From Archivesica marissinica (Eukaryota; Mollusca; Bivalvia; Venerida; Vesicomyidae): a stretch of DNA of 64,000 bases. Below are positions 23,476 to 36,674 of the stretch, piece by piece (the stretch's first letter is position 1; each line of letters opens with the position of its first letter). Under the pieces are notes generated by a model, which had not been told where the DNA came from, did no database searches, and worked only from the letters and a program-made list of their open reading frames with translations. The translations under genes were made by a program, and so were the position numbers. The stretch is taken from contig CM026390.1 of the NCBI GenBank assembly GCA_014843695.1, forward strand, positions 92,504,530 through 92,568,529, in the 5' to 3' direction.

Positions 23476-25792
23476 TATACTAAAAAATAGAAAATCTAGA
23501 TAGAAAATAGATTATTAAAAATATTAAAATCAACAAAAACACCTTTTATTGAAGGAAAATTAATGATGGTTCACATTTATCAAGTTTTGCAAACAACCAA
23601 TTACTGACTGCTGGCGTATGTGCGGCTAATTATCATTGTTAATGTGTTGAGATTGACAAGTTTGACTAGGTGTTGACAGGATGAAATTAAGTCACTTTAA
23701 ATACTAGAACTTGTTGAGATTTACTCACTCATGGACATATTTCAAACACGCTATTATACTGATTGTATAAATGAAGTCATGAGCAGATGATCATACTGGG
23801 CGAATAAGAAGTTAGCCGCCTACGTCGAAGCACGGTACACAGAGCCGTTAGAGAGAATATGGCATATTAACGATATAGTGGTCATACACCAGAGTCATTA
23901 TCACGACTAGTAACGCTTACAAATCACATTAAGTTTATTATTAGTTTTCACGAAATTTGGTCCTTTTCTTTCTCTAGTTTTTTCCACTGGAATTTCTCTG
24001 TTTTTTAACTGCGTCTTATACTCCAGTGCGACCTATACATACATGATTACGGTAGTATAATGGCATGTCTGAATGGTATAGAATCTAGACTATCTCACCA
24101 CACAAACTGACACATATTTAGGCAATTTGACATTTCATATCTGTATAGAATTTTAGACATTTTGAAAATCGTAGCTCTGAAAATATCGAATCGAATAAAC
24201 GTACAGTAAAATGTGTCACAGTTGCTGTTCTAGGATTCAACATTTTCCTGGGGGGAGGGGGTGATGCCCCCTGACCCTCCAGCACCATCGAACCGTTGAG
24301 GCTTAATTCATTGGTCATGTCTACAAATGTACAGTAATATACTACTATATTGTTGCAGGAATTGATAAATTGTAATTGCTGAAAATAAAATGAGTGTGAG
24401 AAATTCACATAAAGGCAGGCTTCCATGAAGCGGAAAACATACGCATTCGATGCAGCTTTTTTCATCACTGAACACTCGGCGATTAAATATATATTGCTTC
24501 AGTCTATATTGCATGATAACATGTCCATTGACACATTTTTCGGCGCTGAATATTGTCGGCGCCGAAAGAATTCACTTCAGATTACGATTATATTCCGCGT
24601 GTCGGCCCCGTAATGATGCAGTGAGGTGTCCTAGATAGGGAAAATGACGCCATTTCCGGGTTGAACAACAGCGACTATCGACTGTCAACAAAATTGAAAG
24701 ATGAAGTTTAATTTAGTGTACAAGTTTATGAGAAGTTCATAGAGCAGATGAGGCAGGGGTCATCCGTGTCTGTATGGCTGGCTCCTCAGTGTCGGAGTAT
24801 AAGAACTATTCCCTCAAAAAAAATGGACAGAAATTACAAAAACTTTGAAATGTAGTGGTTGTTTTAATTTGGAAACCGCCATTTTCTTGGAGGTCAATTA
24901 AAAATTAAAAATGTAAACGCTTTAACCGTCGGGTTTCAGCTTCATGGAAACCGATTTTCGGCGCGCATTTAGGCGGGGAAATAGTAGGCTTCATGGGAAC
25001 CAGGCTTAATATTTGCCAAAATATAGAATATTTTAAGAGAATACCGGTATGTATTGTGAAAATAAATAGTGGTAAAAAAGCAATTATAGTTGTGAAAAGA
25101 GTGTTTATATTTGCCGGGATATTATTTATATAGTTACTGAAATTGTATGCAGTTACAAAAAACATTTTCACCTTAAAATGTGTGCCCCCTGCAAATTATG
25201 CCTTAGCTACGCCACTGATGACAATATAAAACTAGACACATTTTATTTATGGAAAATGTATCCTATATTTTGGAAATAGATTTATGTAAAATGCTTAATT
25301 TGATAGTTGTCTAGCCGGTGTAATTGTATGTGGGCCATCAATAAATGTCTCTATGTCGGCTTGCAATAAATGTAATAAAATATAGCCATAACTATGTGTA
25401 AATAATTTCATCAAACCTCCTTATGCAGACAAAGTTATTTATATTAAATTGATATGCTGATTTCATTATCTGTTTCATTTTTGTCATAACATTTTGTCAG
25501 TTTGATCTATTTTTGAAGTATGTTGTTATCTTTGGCACTTTTGAGAAACCTTTATTTAGAGTTTTCATTAGACATGTTATTTAGAGGATGTTGGTCCATT
25601 AACTACCACCATTGTATGTTCTAAATAAACAGTTATTGAGGTTAGTTGTCGGAGGATTATAATCTAGGTTTACATATTTAAGAAAATCATGATACTTTAT
25701 GTATCACTTCAATAATTCTGAAACATTGTAATTATAGAATAGTGATATAGACTGCCCTGCCCTCATTATGACTCAGATAGTCAGGTGTGTGA
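23476..25792. other. Low-copy AT-rich DNA, no gene recognised
   Basis: Small frames near 24118-24638 and 24905-25171 lack domains. AACTGCGTCTTATACTCCAG with ATGATTACGGTAG near 24006-24056 recurs at 41645-41692 and looks like part of a short inverted-repeat element. Confidence 0.5.
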
Positions 25793-26012
25793 GTTTTACG
25801 TTTATTTATCGTCGTTACCGGTTGCCCATATGAGCGGCACCTCCTGAAGAGATTAGTCATTTTAGAATTTTGAGGATTGTGCAATGATACAGAGAGAAAC
25901 CCATTCCAGAGTCTCTTCTGGTTCTTGTCACAAAACCTTGGTTTAAAGCACTGACACGAGACCTCGGTTTAAAGTCCCATCTGAAAGACTATTAATTTTA
26001 TTAGGGTCAGAC
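25793..26012 (-). mobile_element. SINE family B copy, head missing
   Basis: In reverse orientation it has the TTTACGTTTATTTATCGTCG tail and the whole body to TTAGGGTCAGAC, stopping before the tRNA-like head. Confidence 0.84.
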
Positions 26013-26610
26013 TTCAGGTGAATATCATCTATTCCCTATATAGCGCCCAGCCCCCCCCCCCCCCCCCCACCCCCGCTCATTTTTGAAAAAGTGAAAATTT
26101 AAATTCTTAACATATGATGGTAAATATCCAATTTCAACACATTTTTAAAGATAATTCCAATGACACTATCCAATTCCAGCACCGATTGATAAATCCAAGC
26201 ACTTAATCAAACTGTTAATCAAACAAATCTAACTGTTTTAGCTAGTCTATAACACTAACATGTTATTTTGTGTACCCTATTAACCCCCCCCCCCCTCTTT
26301 GCAAAATGTACCGTAATATACATGTACAGCACTAGTATTAATGATGCTTTATTGGTGGAAATTGGTGTACTATTTAATTAAATGTGCCCACTGACATCCC
26401 CTTTAACCTGATTCAATAGCACACCTGCACAAACTCTTCCATACTTTCTGTTTAATTCATTGAAATATCAACCCCAAAAAAATCCCACAACCTATCTAGC
26501 ATTGTCTGTAATTTATAATGTGGAATCTATGGAGGATATTGTTTTGTTTCAGTCTTGGATCAAAATATATTTTATGAAATGAACATTGAAAGCAATATTA
26601 TCAGGACTTG
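26013..26610. other. Low-copy DNA with C-runs
   Basis: A long C-run lies near 26050 and a shorter one near 26285. No gene was seen. Confidence 0.55.
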
Positions 26611-27491
26611 TGCCAGCCTCTAGATGTCAGCCTCTTGATATATGCCCCTAGATGTCAACCTTTAGATGTCAACCTTTAGATGTCAGCCTCTATATGTCAG
26701 CCTTTTGATGCCTATAGATGTCAACCTCTAGATGCCAGCCTCTAGATGCCAGCCTCTATATGTCAACCTCTAGATGTCAACCTCTAGGTGCCAGCCTCTA
26801 GATGTCAACCCCAAGATGTCAACCTCTAGGTGTCAGCCTCTAGATGTCAGCCTCTAGATGCCAGCCTCTATATGTCAACCCCAAGATGTCAACCTCTAGG
26901 TGTTAGCCTCTATATGTCTACCTCTAGATGCCAGCCTCTATATGTCAACCCCAAGATGTCAACCTCTAGGTGTCAGCCTCTAAATGTCAACAATCTCTAG
27001 GTGTCAGCCTCTAACTATCAACAACCTCTAGATGTCAACAATCTCTAGGTGTCAGCCTCTAAATGTCAACAACCTCTAGATGTCAACAACCTCTAGGTGT
27101 CAGCCTCTAAATGTCAACAATCTCTAGGTGTCAGCCTCTAAATATCAACAACCTCTAGATGTCAACAATCTCTAGGTGTCAGCCTCTAAATGTCAACAAT
27201 CTCTAGGTGTCAGCCTCTAAATGTCAACAATCTCTAGGTTTCAGCATCTAAATGTCAACAACCTCTAGATGTCAACAATCTCTAGGTGTCAGCCTCTAAA
27301 TGTCAACAACCTCTAAATGTCAACAATATCTAGGTATCAGCCTCTAAATGTCAACAATCTCTAGATGTCAGCCTCTAAATGTCAACAATCTCTAGGTGTC
27401 AGCCTCTAAATGTCAACAATCTCTAGGTGTCAGCCTCTAAATGTCAACTATCTCTAGATGTCAGCCTCTAAATGTTAAACTCAACCTCTAA
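26611..27491. repeat. Composite 14-bp/32-bp minisatellite array
   Basis: The left half is built of 14-bp units such as CTAGATGTCAGCCT. The right half shows longer units alternating AACAATCTCTAGGTGTCAGC with CTCTAAATGTC, so a higher-order unit has grown from the short one. Confidence 0.88.
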
Positions 27492-28071
27492 AACAGTGAG
27501 AATACAATGATTTAACCCACTGCTTACTGCAAGTGAAATAACACATTTCATTTCACTGATAAATTTCTCTATGTCATAATTACGAAAGCATAAATCAAAT
27601 GTGTTATTTTAGTAATTTTGATTTAGAAATATGTGTGTATTAACTTCCCAATTTGGTGCTTCAAGCTTTATTTGGGATGGGCCTGAAGTTTTTTTTTTTG
27701 TTACTTGTAACATGAAACTATGCCTGTAGGGAATTATTTGTTCAATTAATGGTAAGGTGCAGTACCATGACCTAGATTATAACTTCAAGCCATACCGAGA
27801 CAAACAAGCTTTTTATTGTCTACAACAAAGACATTTCTACTGTTGTACTGAATGTTAATTGTGGGTCATATTGGATGCCAGGCCTGTTTGGTGTCTGATT
27901 AATACAAAACCTCTGATTGACTGCAGAAACATTATATTGATATACTGTTGTGAGCACTCAGTTTACCCCACAGGGATGTATGTCACCCACATTCTTATCA
28001 GAGGAATATTATATGGAGAAAGGGAGAAATGGTATATCCTGTTCTGTAAATGAAATTAATCAATGCAGGTA
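27492..28071. other. Low-copy DNA
   Basis: No gene was identified. A 64-codon frame at 27859 has no recognisable domain. Confidence 0.5.
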
Positions 28072-28317
28072 TTAACCCTTTCAACCCCACAGGCCTCTAA
28101 ATAGGCTTATGAAAAGTGTAGATCCAGATGAGCGGGCTCGTAACGAGCCGTCTCATCAGGATCTGCACTTTTTTGCCAGTAATAATTATTACTATTTTTA
28201 GATAAAATTACCCATTTTGATAAATGAACTGATCCAAATGTAATTTTGTTATTAATTTATTGGTCTAAAAATATCATGGACCAGTCCATGTTAGTTACTT
28301 GGTGTTGAATGGGTTAA
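28072..28317 (-). mobile_element. MITE-1 copy e
   Basis: TTAA flanks, both inverted ends and the central palindrome are intact. The right terminal segment is single-copy, unlike copy b. Confidence 0.86.
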
Positions 28318-28611
28318 GTGCATGAAATGGCACGTGTAATTTATAGCGTAGTGCTGTCTCCTGCTGAATATTTAGCTCACCTAGCTGACTAGAGGATAAT
28401 CCTATGGGAAAGTAACAGCAACGTTTTTATTGAAGACACTTCCTTGTTGCGAATATCACGACTTGTACTTGAACTGATAAGGAACTAGATCATGAACCGT
28501 ACATGTACTCTGGGCGTACATGTATTCTGGGCGTACATGCATTCTGGGCGCAATCTTGATCTCTAGTTTACAGACATTCTAGAACAATTAATGTTAATGC
28601 CAGGAGAGATA
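28318..28611. other. Low-copy DNA
   Basis: Only a short triplicated GGGCGTACATG-type stretch near 28510-28550 was noticed. Confidence 0.5.
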
Positions 28612-30929
28612 ATCATTGAGCTTGTTCATGAAGTAGTTATTGAACTTATAGCTTGTTCATGAAATAGTTATTGAACTTATAGCTTGTTCATGAAATAGTT
28701 ATTGAACGTGTAGCTTGTTCATGAAATAGTTATTGAACTTATAGCTTGTTCATGAAGTACTTATTGAACGTGTAGCTTGTTTATGAAGTAGTTATTGAAC
28801 GTGTAGCTTGTTCATGTAGTAGTTATTGAACTTATAGCTTGTTCATGAAGTAGTTATTGAACAGGTAGCTTGTTCATGAAGTAGTTATTGAACGTGTAGC
28901 TTGTTCATGAAGTAGTTATTGAACGTGTATCGTGTTCGTGATGTAGTTATTGAACGTGTAGCTTGTTCATGAAGTAGTTATTGAACGTGTAGCTTGTTCA
29001 TGAAGTAGTTATTGAACGTGTAGCTTGTTTATGAAGTAGTTATTGAACTTATAGCTTGTTCATGAAGTAGTTATTGAACATGTAGCTTGTTCATGAAGTA
29101 GTTATTGAACATGTAGCTTGTTCATGAAGTAGTTATTGAACGTGTAGCTTGTTCATGAAATAGTTATTGAACTTATAGCTTGTTCATGAAGTACTTATTG
29201 AACGTGTAGCTTGTTTATGAAGTAGTTATTGAACGTGTAGCTTGTTCATGTAGTAGTTATTGAACTTATAGCTTGTTCATGAAGTAGTTATTGAACAGGT
29301 AGCTTGTTCATGAAGTAGTTATTGAACGTGTAGCTTGTTCATGAAGTAGTTATTGAACGTGTATCGTGTTCGTGATGTAGTTATTGAACGTGTAGCTTGT
29401 TCATGAAGTAGTTATTGAACGTGTAGCTTGTTCATGAAGTAGTTATTGAACGTGTAGCTTGTTTATGAAGTAGTTATTGAACTTATAGCTTGTTCATGAA
29501 GTAGTTATTGAATGTGTAGCTTGTTCATGAAGTAGTTATTGAACATGTAGCTTGTTCATGAAGTAGTTATTGAATGTGTAGCTTGTTCATGATGTAGTTA
29601 TTGAATGTGTAGCTTGTTCATGAAGTAGTTATTGAATGTGTAGCTTGTTCATGAAGTAGTTATTGAACATGTAGCTTGTTCATGAAGTAGTTATTGAATG
29701 TGTAGCTTGTTCATGATGTAGTTATTGAATGTGTAGCTTGTTCATGAAGTAGTTATTGAACATGTAGCTTGTTCATGAAGTAGTTATTGAATGTGTAGCT
29801 TGTTCATGATGTAGTTATTGAATGTGTAGCTTGTTCATGAAGTAGTTATTGAACATGTAGCTTGTTCATGAAGTAGTTATTGAATGTGTAGCTTGTTCAT
29901 GATGTAGTTATTGAATGTGTAGCTTGTTCATGAAGTAGTTATTATTGAACATGTAGCTTGTTCATGAAGTAGTTATTGAATGTGTAGCTTGTTCATGAAG
30001 TAGTTATTGAACGTGTAGCTTGTTCATGAAGTAGTTATTGAACGTGTAGCTTGTTCATGATGTAGTTATTGAATGTGTAGCTTGTTCATGATGTAGTTAT
30101 TGAACATGTAGCTTGTTCATGAAGTAGTTATTGAACGTGTAGCTTGTTCATGTAGTAGTTATTGAACGTGTAGCTTGTTCATGATGTAGTTATTGAATGT
30201 GTAGCTTGTTCATGATGTAGTTATTGAACATGTAGCTTGTTCATGTAGTAGTTATTGAACGTGTAGCTTGTTCATGATGTAGTTATTGAACGTGTAGCTT
30301 GTTCATGAAGTAGTTATTATTGAACGTGTAGCTTGTTCATGATGTAGTTATTGAACGTGTAGCTTGTTCATGAAGTAGTTATTATTGAACATGTAGCTTG
30401 TTCATGTAGTAGTTATTGAACGTGTAGCTTGATCATGATGTAGTTATTGAATGTGTAGCTTGTTCATGATGTAGTTATTGAACATGTAGCTTGTTCATGT
30501 AGTAGTTATTGAACGTGTAGCTTGTTCATGATGTAGTTATTGAATGTGTAGCTTGTTCATGAAGTAGTTATTATTGAATGTGTAGCTTGTTCATGAAGTA
30601 GTTATTATTGAATGTGTAGCTTGTTCATGAAGTAGTTATTATTGAACGTGTAGCTTGTTCATGTAGTAGTTATTGAACATGTAGCTTGTTCATGAAGTAG
30701 TTATTGAATGTGTAGCTTGTTCATGATGTAGTTATTGAACGTGTAGCTTGTTCATGTAGTAGTTATTGAACATGTAGCTTGTTCATGAAGTAGTTATTGA
30801 ACATGTAGCTTGTTCATGAAGTAGTTATTATTGAACGTGTAGCTTGTTCATGATGTAGTTATTGAACGTGTAGCTTGTTCATGTAGTAGTTATTGAACAT
30901 GTAGCTTGTTCATGAAGTAGTTATTGAAC
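28612..30929. repeat. 31-bp minisatellite array, about 75 copies
   Basis: The unit contains GTGTAGCTTGTTCATGAAGT and AGTTATTGAAC, with ATGATG, ATGTAG and TTATTATTG variants. A rare GTATCGTGTTCGTG unit occurs twice, 434 bp apart (14 units), showing a duplicated block. Confidence 0.95.
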
Positions 30930-31540
30930 TTAAGTTCATTCCCAGCTAGTCCATTAACTAGACAATAAAGTAATGTTGAACTATACCAGTCCATATATTT
31001 GGTCATAAATTATTCTGGAACTTAATTCAAATACCTTCCAGAAACAAATTAATGAACTAGTTTTAGAACTAATAAATCAAATACTAGTTCATAAAATTAC
31101 AGCTCTAGTTTATTCAGAATTATCAATCCATAAATAGTTCATGCATTTCATTCACTCACAACCATTACACTCACACCCATTACAACTGTATTTAAATACC
31201 AGTGTTGAAACTAGATCATGAATTAGTCTAGAACTTAAGTTACCAGTCCAGAAACTAATGTTCATGAAGAAGTTCTTGAACATACAATTAATGTAATTCA
31301 CATACCAGTCCGTTTACTAATTTATGAAGTAATCTATAATAGTTCTAGAATTTCTTTCAAGTACCAGTCCATACAATTAATAGTTCATGAATTTGTCTAA
31401 GAATTAATTAATACCAGTCCATTAATAATTCCAAGCACTAATTGGTGAACAATTTGAAGAATTTGATAAATGTTACATCAAGAAATAATTTGTTAACTTA
31501 TTAAAGTTTAAGAATTTGAAGCTATGTGCTAGTGTATATA
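30930..31540. other. Low-copy DNA with decayed motifs resembling the adjacent array
   Basis: Words such as TAGTTCATGAA and ACCAGTCCAT recur irregularly, so the stretch may be a decayed extension of the 31-bp array. No gene was seen. Confidence 0.45.
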
Positions 31541-31688
31541 AGCATGACATTTATCAGTTTACAATGGTGAATAAACATGACATTTATCAGTTTACAATGG
31601 TGAATAAACATGACATTTATCAGTTTACAATGGTGAATAAGCATGACATTTATCAGTTTACAATGGTGAATAAGCATGACATTTATAA
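31541..31688. repeat. 33-bp tandem repeat, about 4.5 copies
   Basis: Units share CATGACATTTATCAGTTTAC and AATGGTGAATAA with A/G changes only. Confidence 0.93.
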
Positions 31689-31818
31689 AATTAAACATTA
31701 TGTAAATAAATGGTGTCCTTCACAAAATATCCAATAAAAAAATTAATTTGAAGCTAAATAGTATTATATTAGTCTATATAAACATGAAGTTATATTTGAC
31801 AATAATTATGAATGTCAC

Positions 31819-32037
31819 TTAACCCATTTCATTCTGGATACCATTCTAACAGTATTTGCAAAGAACATAGAGCCTGATCAGCTGCCATGGAACGTGCCGT
31901 CTGATCAGGCTCTATGCTGTTTGCTATTCAGATGATCTTGCTAAAATACTCGGCTATGTAGCAAACAACATAGATCCTGATCTGGATCTAGGTTGTTTGC
32001 AAAAGCCTTTAAATGTATCCAGAATGAAATGGGTTAA
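31819..32037 (-). mobile_element. MITE-2 copy b
   Basis: TTAA flanks and 20-bp inverted ends are present. The interior ATAGAGCCTGATCAG and ATAGATCCTGATC segments match the other copies. Confidence 0.85.
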
Positions 32038-32201
32038 AAGCAAAATGAAAGCAGAATTAATCAATTCATTGTTATAAAAATGAGTTTGCTTTGAAGTGAT
32101 CCTAATAATCTGTACAACAGAGTTGCAGTATGCTGCTGTGCAGATGCTGGACATTATTAGCAATGTAAATAAAATGCAAGAGCTGAACAATTTGCAGTTT
32201 G

Positions 32202-32263
<62 letters not shown>

Positions 32264-32933
32264 GTTTGCTATAATTTTGTTATTCCATGACAAACTAGGT
32301 CCAATTAAAGAATACCATTGCCATCTTTAATCTGTTGTTAACACAACAGGGTCATTGTGGGTACACTTAGCAAACAGATTGAAGCATTTCAAAATGAAAT
32401 ACATTTATAAGCAATACCGGATATAATTGGTTTTATGGCTGTGTGCACATCCGTTATAATGTTCGTTATGCCCATCATAATATACAATGTTGTAATTAGC
32501 ACTTTTAGAGGGATGTGCAAGCGCCCATGAGATCTACACAAGCAGTCAAACACATATTTCATGAGATAAGCTGAGTTGTTTAAAGTTGTGTAAAATATTG
32601 CATGTCTGCCTAATCATTTAAATGCACTATAATACTTGTCCTGATTTTATCTAGATAATATATGGGTAACATTACTGCAGTGTGCGCCCTATCTGGGGTT
32701 ACATGGGTACAAATGTCTTTCAATATAAATTGTGCACATCTATATGCACTGCCACATGTGATTTTTATCTTTTTTATGCATGCAAGGCAGTGACTGACCT
32801 AGCTGGGAAATGGGTAGAAACATGATCACATCCCTGTCAATATGTCTGGCTCAGTACATGTAATTCAATGCGGTGTGTAATTCAATGCCCCCCTCACAGA
32901 ATGCCCATTAGAAAGTAAGTGAAATGATGTAAT
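32038..32933. other. Low-copy DNA with a tetranucleotide run
   Basis: Apart from the (TCAA)n tract at 32202 nothing was recognised. Confidence 0.5.
32202..32262. repeat. (TCAA)n microsatellite, about 15 copies
   Basis: A perfect tetranucleotide run. Confidence 0.97.
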
Positions 32934-33068
32934 TGGCCATAGTGGTAAAAATAGTAGGTCTATTATATTTGGTGTAATCGGCCATAGTCTTAAAAAAAGT
33001 AGGTCTATTGTTTTTGATGTAATCTGCCATAGTCTTAAAAAAAGTAGGTCTATTGTTTTTGATGTAAT
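32930..33068. repeat. About 45-bp tandem repeat, 3 copies
   Basis: Copies share GTAATCGGCCATAGTCTTAA and AGTAGGTCTATTG. Confidence 0.85.
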
Positions 33069-33424
33069 TGAACACCCATTTCATTCCAACTTGATCCACT
33101 TTTATACCTTAATATAGGCTTGGTTTTCCTTTTGATAACTGGCTAGATCCTTGAAACCAATATGGTCACAGGTTTATTTTCTAGCTATGACCATGACACC
33201 AAGGAAATGTGTTCTTCCTGGTTGAAAGCTCACAGGAGTGACAGTATTGAGATACATTACAGAGTTCATTTCATTTCAACACTTCATGAATCACCAGTTT
33301 GAACAAATAAAAATGTTTTTCCCCCCTTGCTCTATCTACTATCATGAGTGCAAACATACTTCCAATGTGCATGATTGTAAGCTAGGATAAGATATATAAC
33401 CTGAAAATTGTCCTTTTTAAAGTT
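33069..33424. other. Low-copy DNA
   Basis: No feature was identified. Confidence 0.5.
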
Positions 33425-33438
33425 TAAACTTTATTTAT

Positions 33439-33718
33439 TATGTTATCTTTATGTTATGTTATATTTCGGGTTTTACGCCTGCATCAGCACCATTTTGGGC
33501 TATATCGCCGGCGGGCAGTTTACATAACAACACCTTTCCTGGGCAGGCTCCAGCAGTTAACCAGTACTTGGGTGCACCAACCTCCGTAAGAAACTGCCAA
33601 CTTTTTCATATAAATGAGACACGGTCTGAGCGGGGTTCGAACCCGTGACCATCAGTGATGATAAGTTACAGTGGTATGCAAGTCAGCGACCATAGCCACT
33701 CAACCACGGAGGCGGACC
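33439..33718 (-). mobile_element. SINE family C copy inserted in a SINE E tail
   Basis: The complete family C body and tRNA-like head are flanked by TAAACTTTATTTAT at 33425-33438 and 33719-33732. This 14-bp target-site duplication is itself the tail of the adjacent family E copy. Confidence 0.88.
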
Positions 33719-33966
33719 TAAACTTTATTTATATTACAACAATTGCGAAACAAGCTTTAACAACTTGTATTAATCACTCTCGTTGGCACAGATGAAAGCG
33801 TAAATGTCGTAATTCGTGTGAGAGGAAACCAAAGTACCCGGAGAAAACCCACCTGTTCGGTCTGGCGACCACAGTACCATCTCACATACTTCCTGGTCCG
33901 AGTATCAAACCCTGGGTTGCATTTGTGAGAAGCAAGCGCGCTCACCACTGCGTTAATCGGACAGCC
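33719..33966 (-). mobile_element. SINE family E copy
   Basis: In reverse orientation it runs from TAAACTTTATTTAT to a head ending GTTAATCGGACAGCC. It is the target of the family C insertion on its left. Confidence 0.83.
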
Positions 33967-34077
33967 AATTGTCCTTTATAGATTTATCCCTTTGATATAG
34001 ATTGGCTTGATCAAGAATGTTACCTTGTTTGACATTTAAGTTAAATTAATTGAGCTGGTCGTGGTGCGGTTGTTGTC

Positions 34078-34117
34078 TAATGTTGTTAAAACTTGTGGCC
34101 CAAACAAACCATTTGCA
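34078..34117 (+). mobile_element. Element E copy 2, left remnant
   Basis: TAATGTTGTTAAAACTTGTG and GGCCCAAACAAACCATTTGC match, in reverse, the left part of the element at 43240-43405. The 22-bp array begins within it. Confidence 0.65.
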
Positions 34118-36449
34118 TTTTCATGCTATATATTGTATCCTTTCATGCTATATATTGTATCCTTTCATGCTATATATTGTATCCTTTCATGCTATATATT
34201 GTATCCTTTCATGCTATATATTGTATCCTTTCATGCTATATATTGTATCCTTTCATGCTATATATTGTATCCTTTCATGCTATATATTGTATCCTTTCAT
34301 GCTATATATTGTATCCTTTCATGCTATATATTGTATCCTTTCATGCTATATATTGTATCCTTTCATGCTATATATTGTATCCTTTCATGCTATATATTGT
34401 ATCCTTTCATGCTATATATTGTATCCTTTCATGCTATATATTGTATCCTTTCATGCTATATATTGTATCCTTTCATGCTATATATTGTATCCTTTCATGC
34501 TATATATTGTATCCTTTCATGCTATATATTGTATCCTTTCATGCTATATATTGTATCCTTTCATGCTATATATTGTATCCTTTCATGCTATATATTGTAT
34601 CCTTTCATGCTATATATTGTATCCTTTCATGCTATATATTGTATCCTTTCATGCTATATATTGTATCCTTTCATGCTATATATTGTATCCTTTCATGCTA
34701 TATATTGTATCCTTTCATGCTATATATTGTATCCTTTCATGCTATATATTGTATCCTTTCATGCTATATATTGTATCCTTTCATGCTATATATTGTATCC
34801 TTTCATGCTATATATTGTATCCTTTCATGCTATATATTGTATCCTTTCATGCTATATATTGTATCCTTTCATGCTATATATTGTATCCTTTCATGCTATA
34901 TATTGTATCCTTTCATGCTATATATTGTATCCTTTCATGCTATATATTGTATCCTTTCATGCTATATATTGTATCCTGACATGCTATATATTGTATCCTT
35001 TCATGCTATATATTGTATCCTTTCATGCTATATATTGTATCCTTTCATGCTATATATTGTATCCTTTCATGCTATATATTGTATCCTGACATGCTATATA
35101 TTGTATCCTTTCATGCTATATATTGTATCCTTTCATGCTATATATTGTATCCTTTCATGCTATATATTGTATCCTTTCATGCTATATATTGTATCCTTTC
35201 ATGCTATATATTGTATCCTTTCATGCTATATATTGTATCCTTTCATGCTATATATTGTATCCTTTCATGCTATATATTGTATCCTTTCATGCTATATATT
35301 GTATCCTTTCATGCTATATATTGTATCCTTTCATGCTATATATTGTATCCTTTCATGCTATATATTGTATCCTGACATGCTATATATTGTATCCTTTCAT
35401 GCTATATATTGTATCCTGACATGCTATATATTGTATCCTTTCATGCTATATATTGTATCCTGACATGCTATATATTGTATCCTTTCATGCTATATATTGT
35501 ATCCTTTCATGCTATATATTGTATCCTGACATGCTATATATTGTATCCTTTCATGCTATATATTGTATCCTTTCATGCTATATATTGTATCCTGACATGC
35601 TATATTGTATCCTTTCATGCTATATATTGTATCCTTTCATGCTATATATTGTTTCATGCTATATATTGTATCCTTTCATGCTATATATTGTATCCTTTCA
35701 TGCTATATATTGTATACTTTCATGCTATATATTGTATCTTTCATGCTATATATTGTATCCTTTCATGCTATATATTGTATCCTTTCATGCTATATATTGT
35801 ATCCTTTCATGCTATATATTGTATCCTTTCATGCTATATATGTATCCTTTCATGCTATATATTGTATCCTTTCATGCTATATATTGTATCCTTTCATGCT
35901 ATATATTGTATCCTGACATGCTATATATTGTATCCTGACATGCTATATATTGTATCCTGACATGCTATATATTGTATCCTGACATGCTATATATTGTATC
36001 CTGACATGCTATATATTGTATCCTGACATGCTATATATTGTATCCTGACATGCTATATATTGTATCCTGACATGCTATATATTGTATCCTTTCATGCTAT
36101 ATATTGTATCCTGACATGCTATATATTGTATCCTGACATGCTATATATTGTATCCTTTCATGCTATATATTGTATCCTTTCATGCTATATATTGTATCCT
36201 GACATGCTATATATTGTATCCTTTCATGCTATATATTGTATCCTTTCATGCTATATATTGTATCCTTTCATGCTATATATTGTATCCTGACATGCTATAT
36301 ATTGTATCCTTTCATGCTATATATTGTATCCTTTCATGCTATATATTGTATCCTGACATGCTATATATTTGTATCCTTTCATGCTATATATTTGTATCCT
36401 TTCATGCTATATATTGTATCCTTTCATGCTATATATTGTATCCTTTCAT
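34118..36449. repeat. 22-bp minisatellite array, about 106 copies
   Basis: The unit is TTTCATGCTATATATTGTAT plus CC. The first ~39 copies (34118-34975) show no substitution by eye. CTGACATGC variants first appear at 34976 and accumulate rightwards with occasional indels. All three + frames are stop-free, giving spurious frames of up to 456 codons. Confidence 0.96.
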
Positions 36450-36482
36450 ATTTGCTTGTTTTGCAATAAAATATGATTACTA
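36450..36482 (+). mobile_element. Element E copy 2, right remnant
   Basis: TTGCAATAAAATATGATTA matches the reverse strand of 11.38 kb and 43.24 kb, so the array sits between two parts of the same dispersed element. Confidence 0.6.
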
Positions 36483-36529
36483 AATTAAAGTTAAATTAAA
36501 GTTAAATTAAAGTTAAATTAAAGTTAAAT
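36479..36529. repeat. 11-bp tandem repeat, about 4.5 copies
   Basis: Successive copies of AAAGTTAAATT. Confidence 0.92.
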
Positions 36530-36674
36530 TCAATAGGATTCCACCAAGATTACAAACCCAAGTTTTTATTTTTTTATTTCTGACACATTATTATAAAGTG
36601 CACGTGTAAGCTTTGTATGAATGGCCCAAAATCGTAGGTATACATAAAAGGCCATATAATAATAATTTCTGGGC

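Noticed and set aside
28612..30929. CRISPR-like array
   Set aside because: Repeats are contiguous with no unique spacers, there are no cas genes, and the genome is eukaryotic. The same applies to the other arrays.
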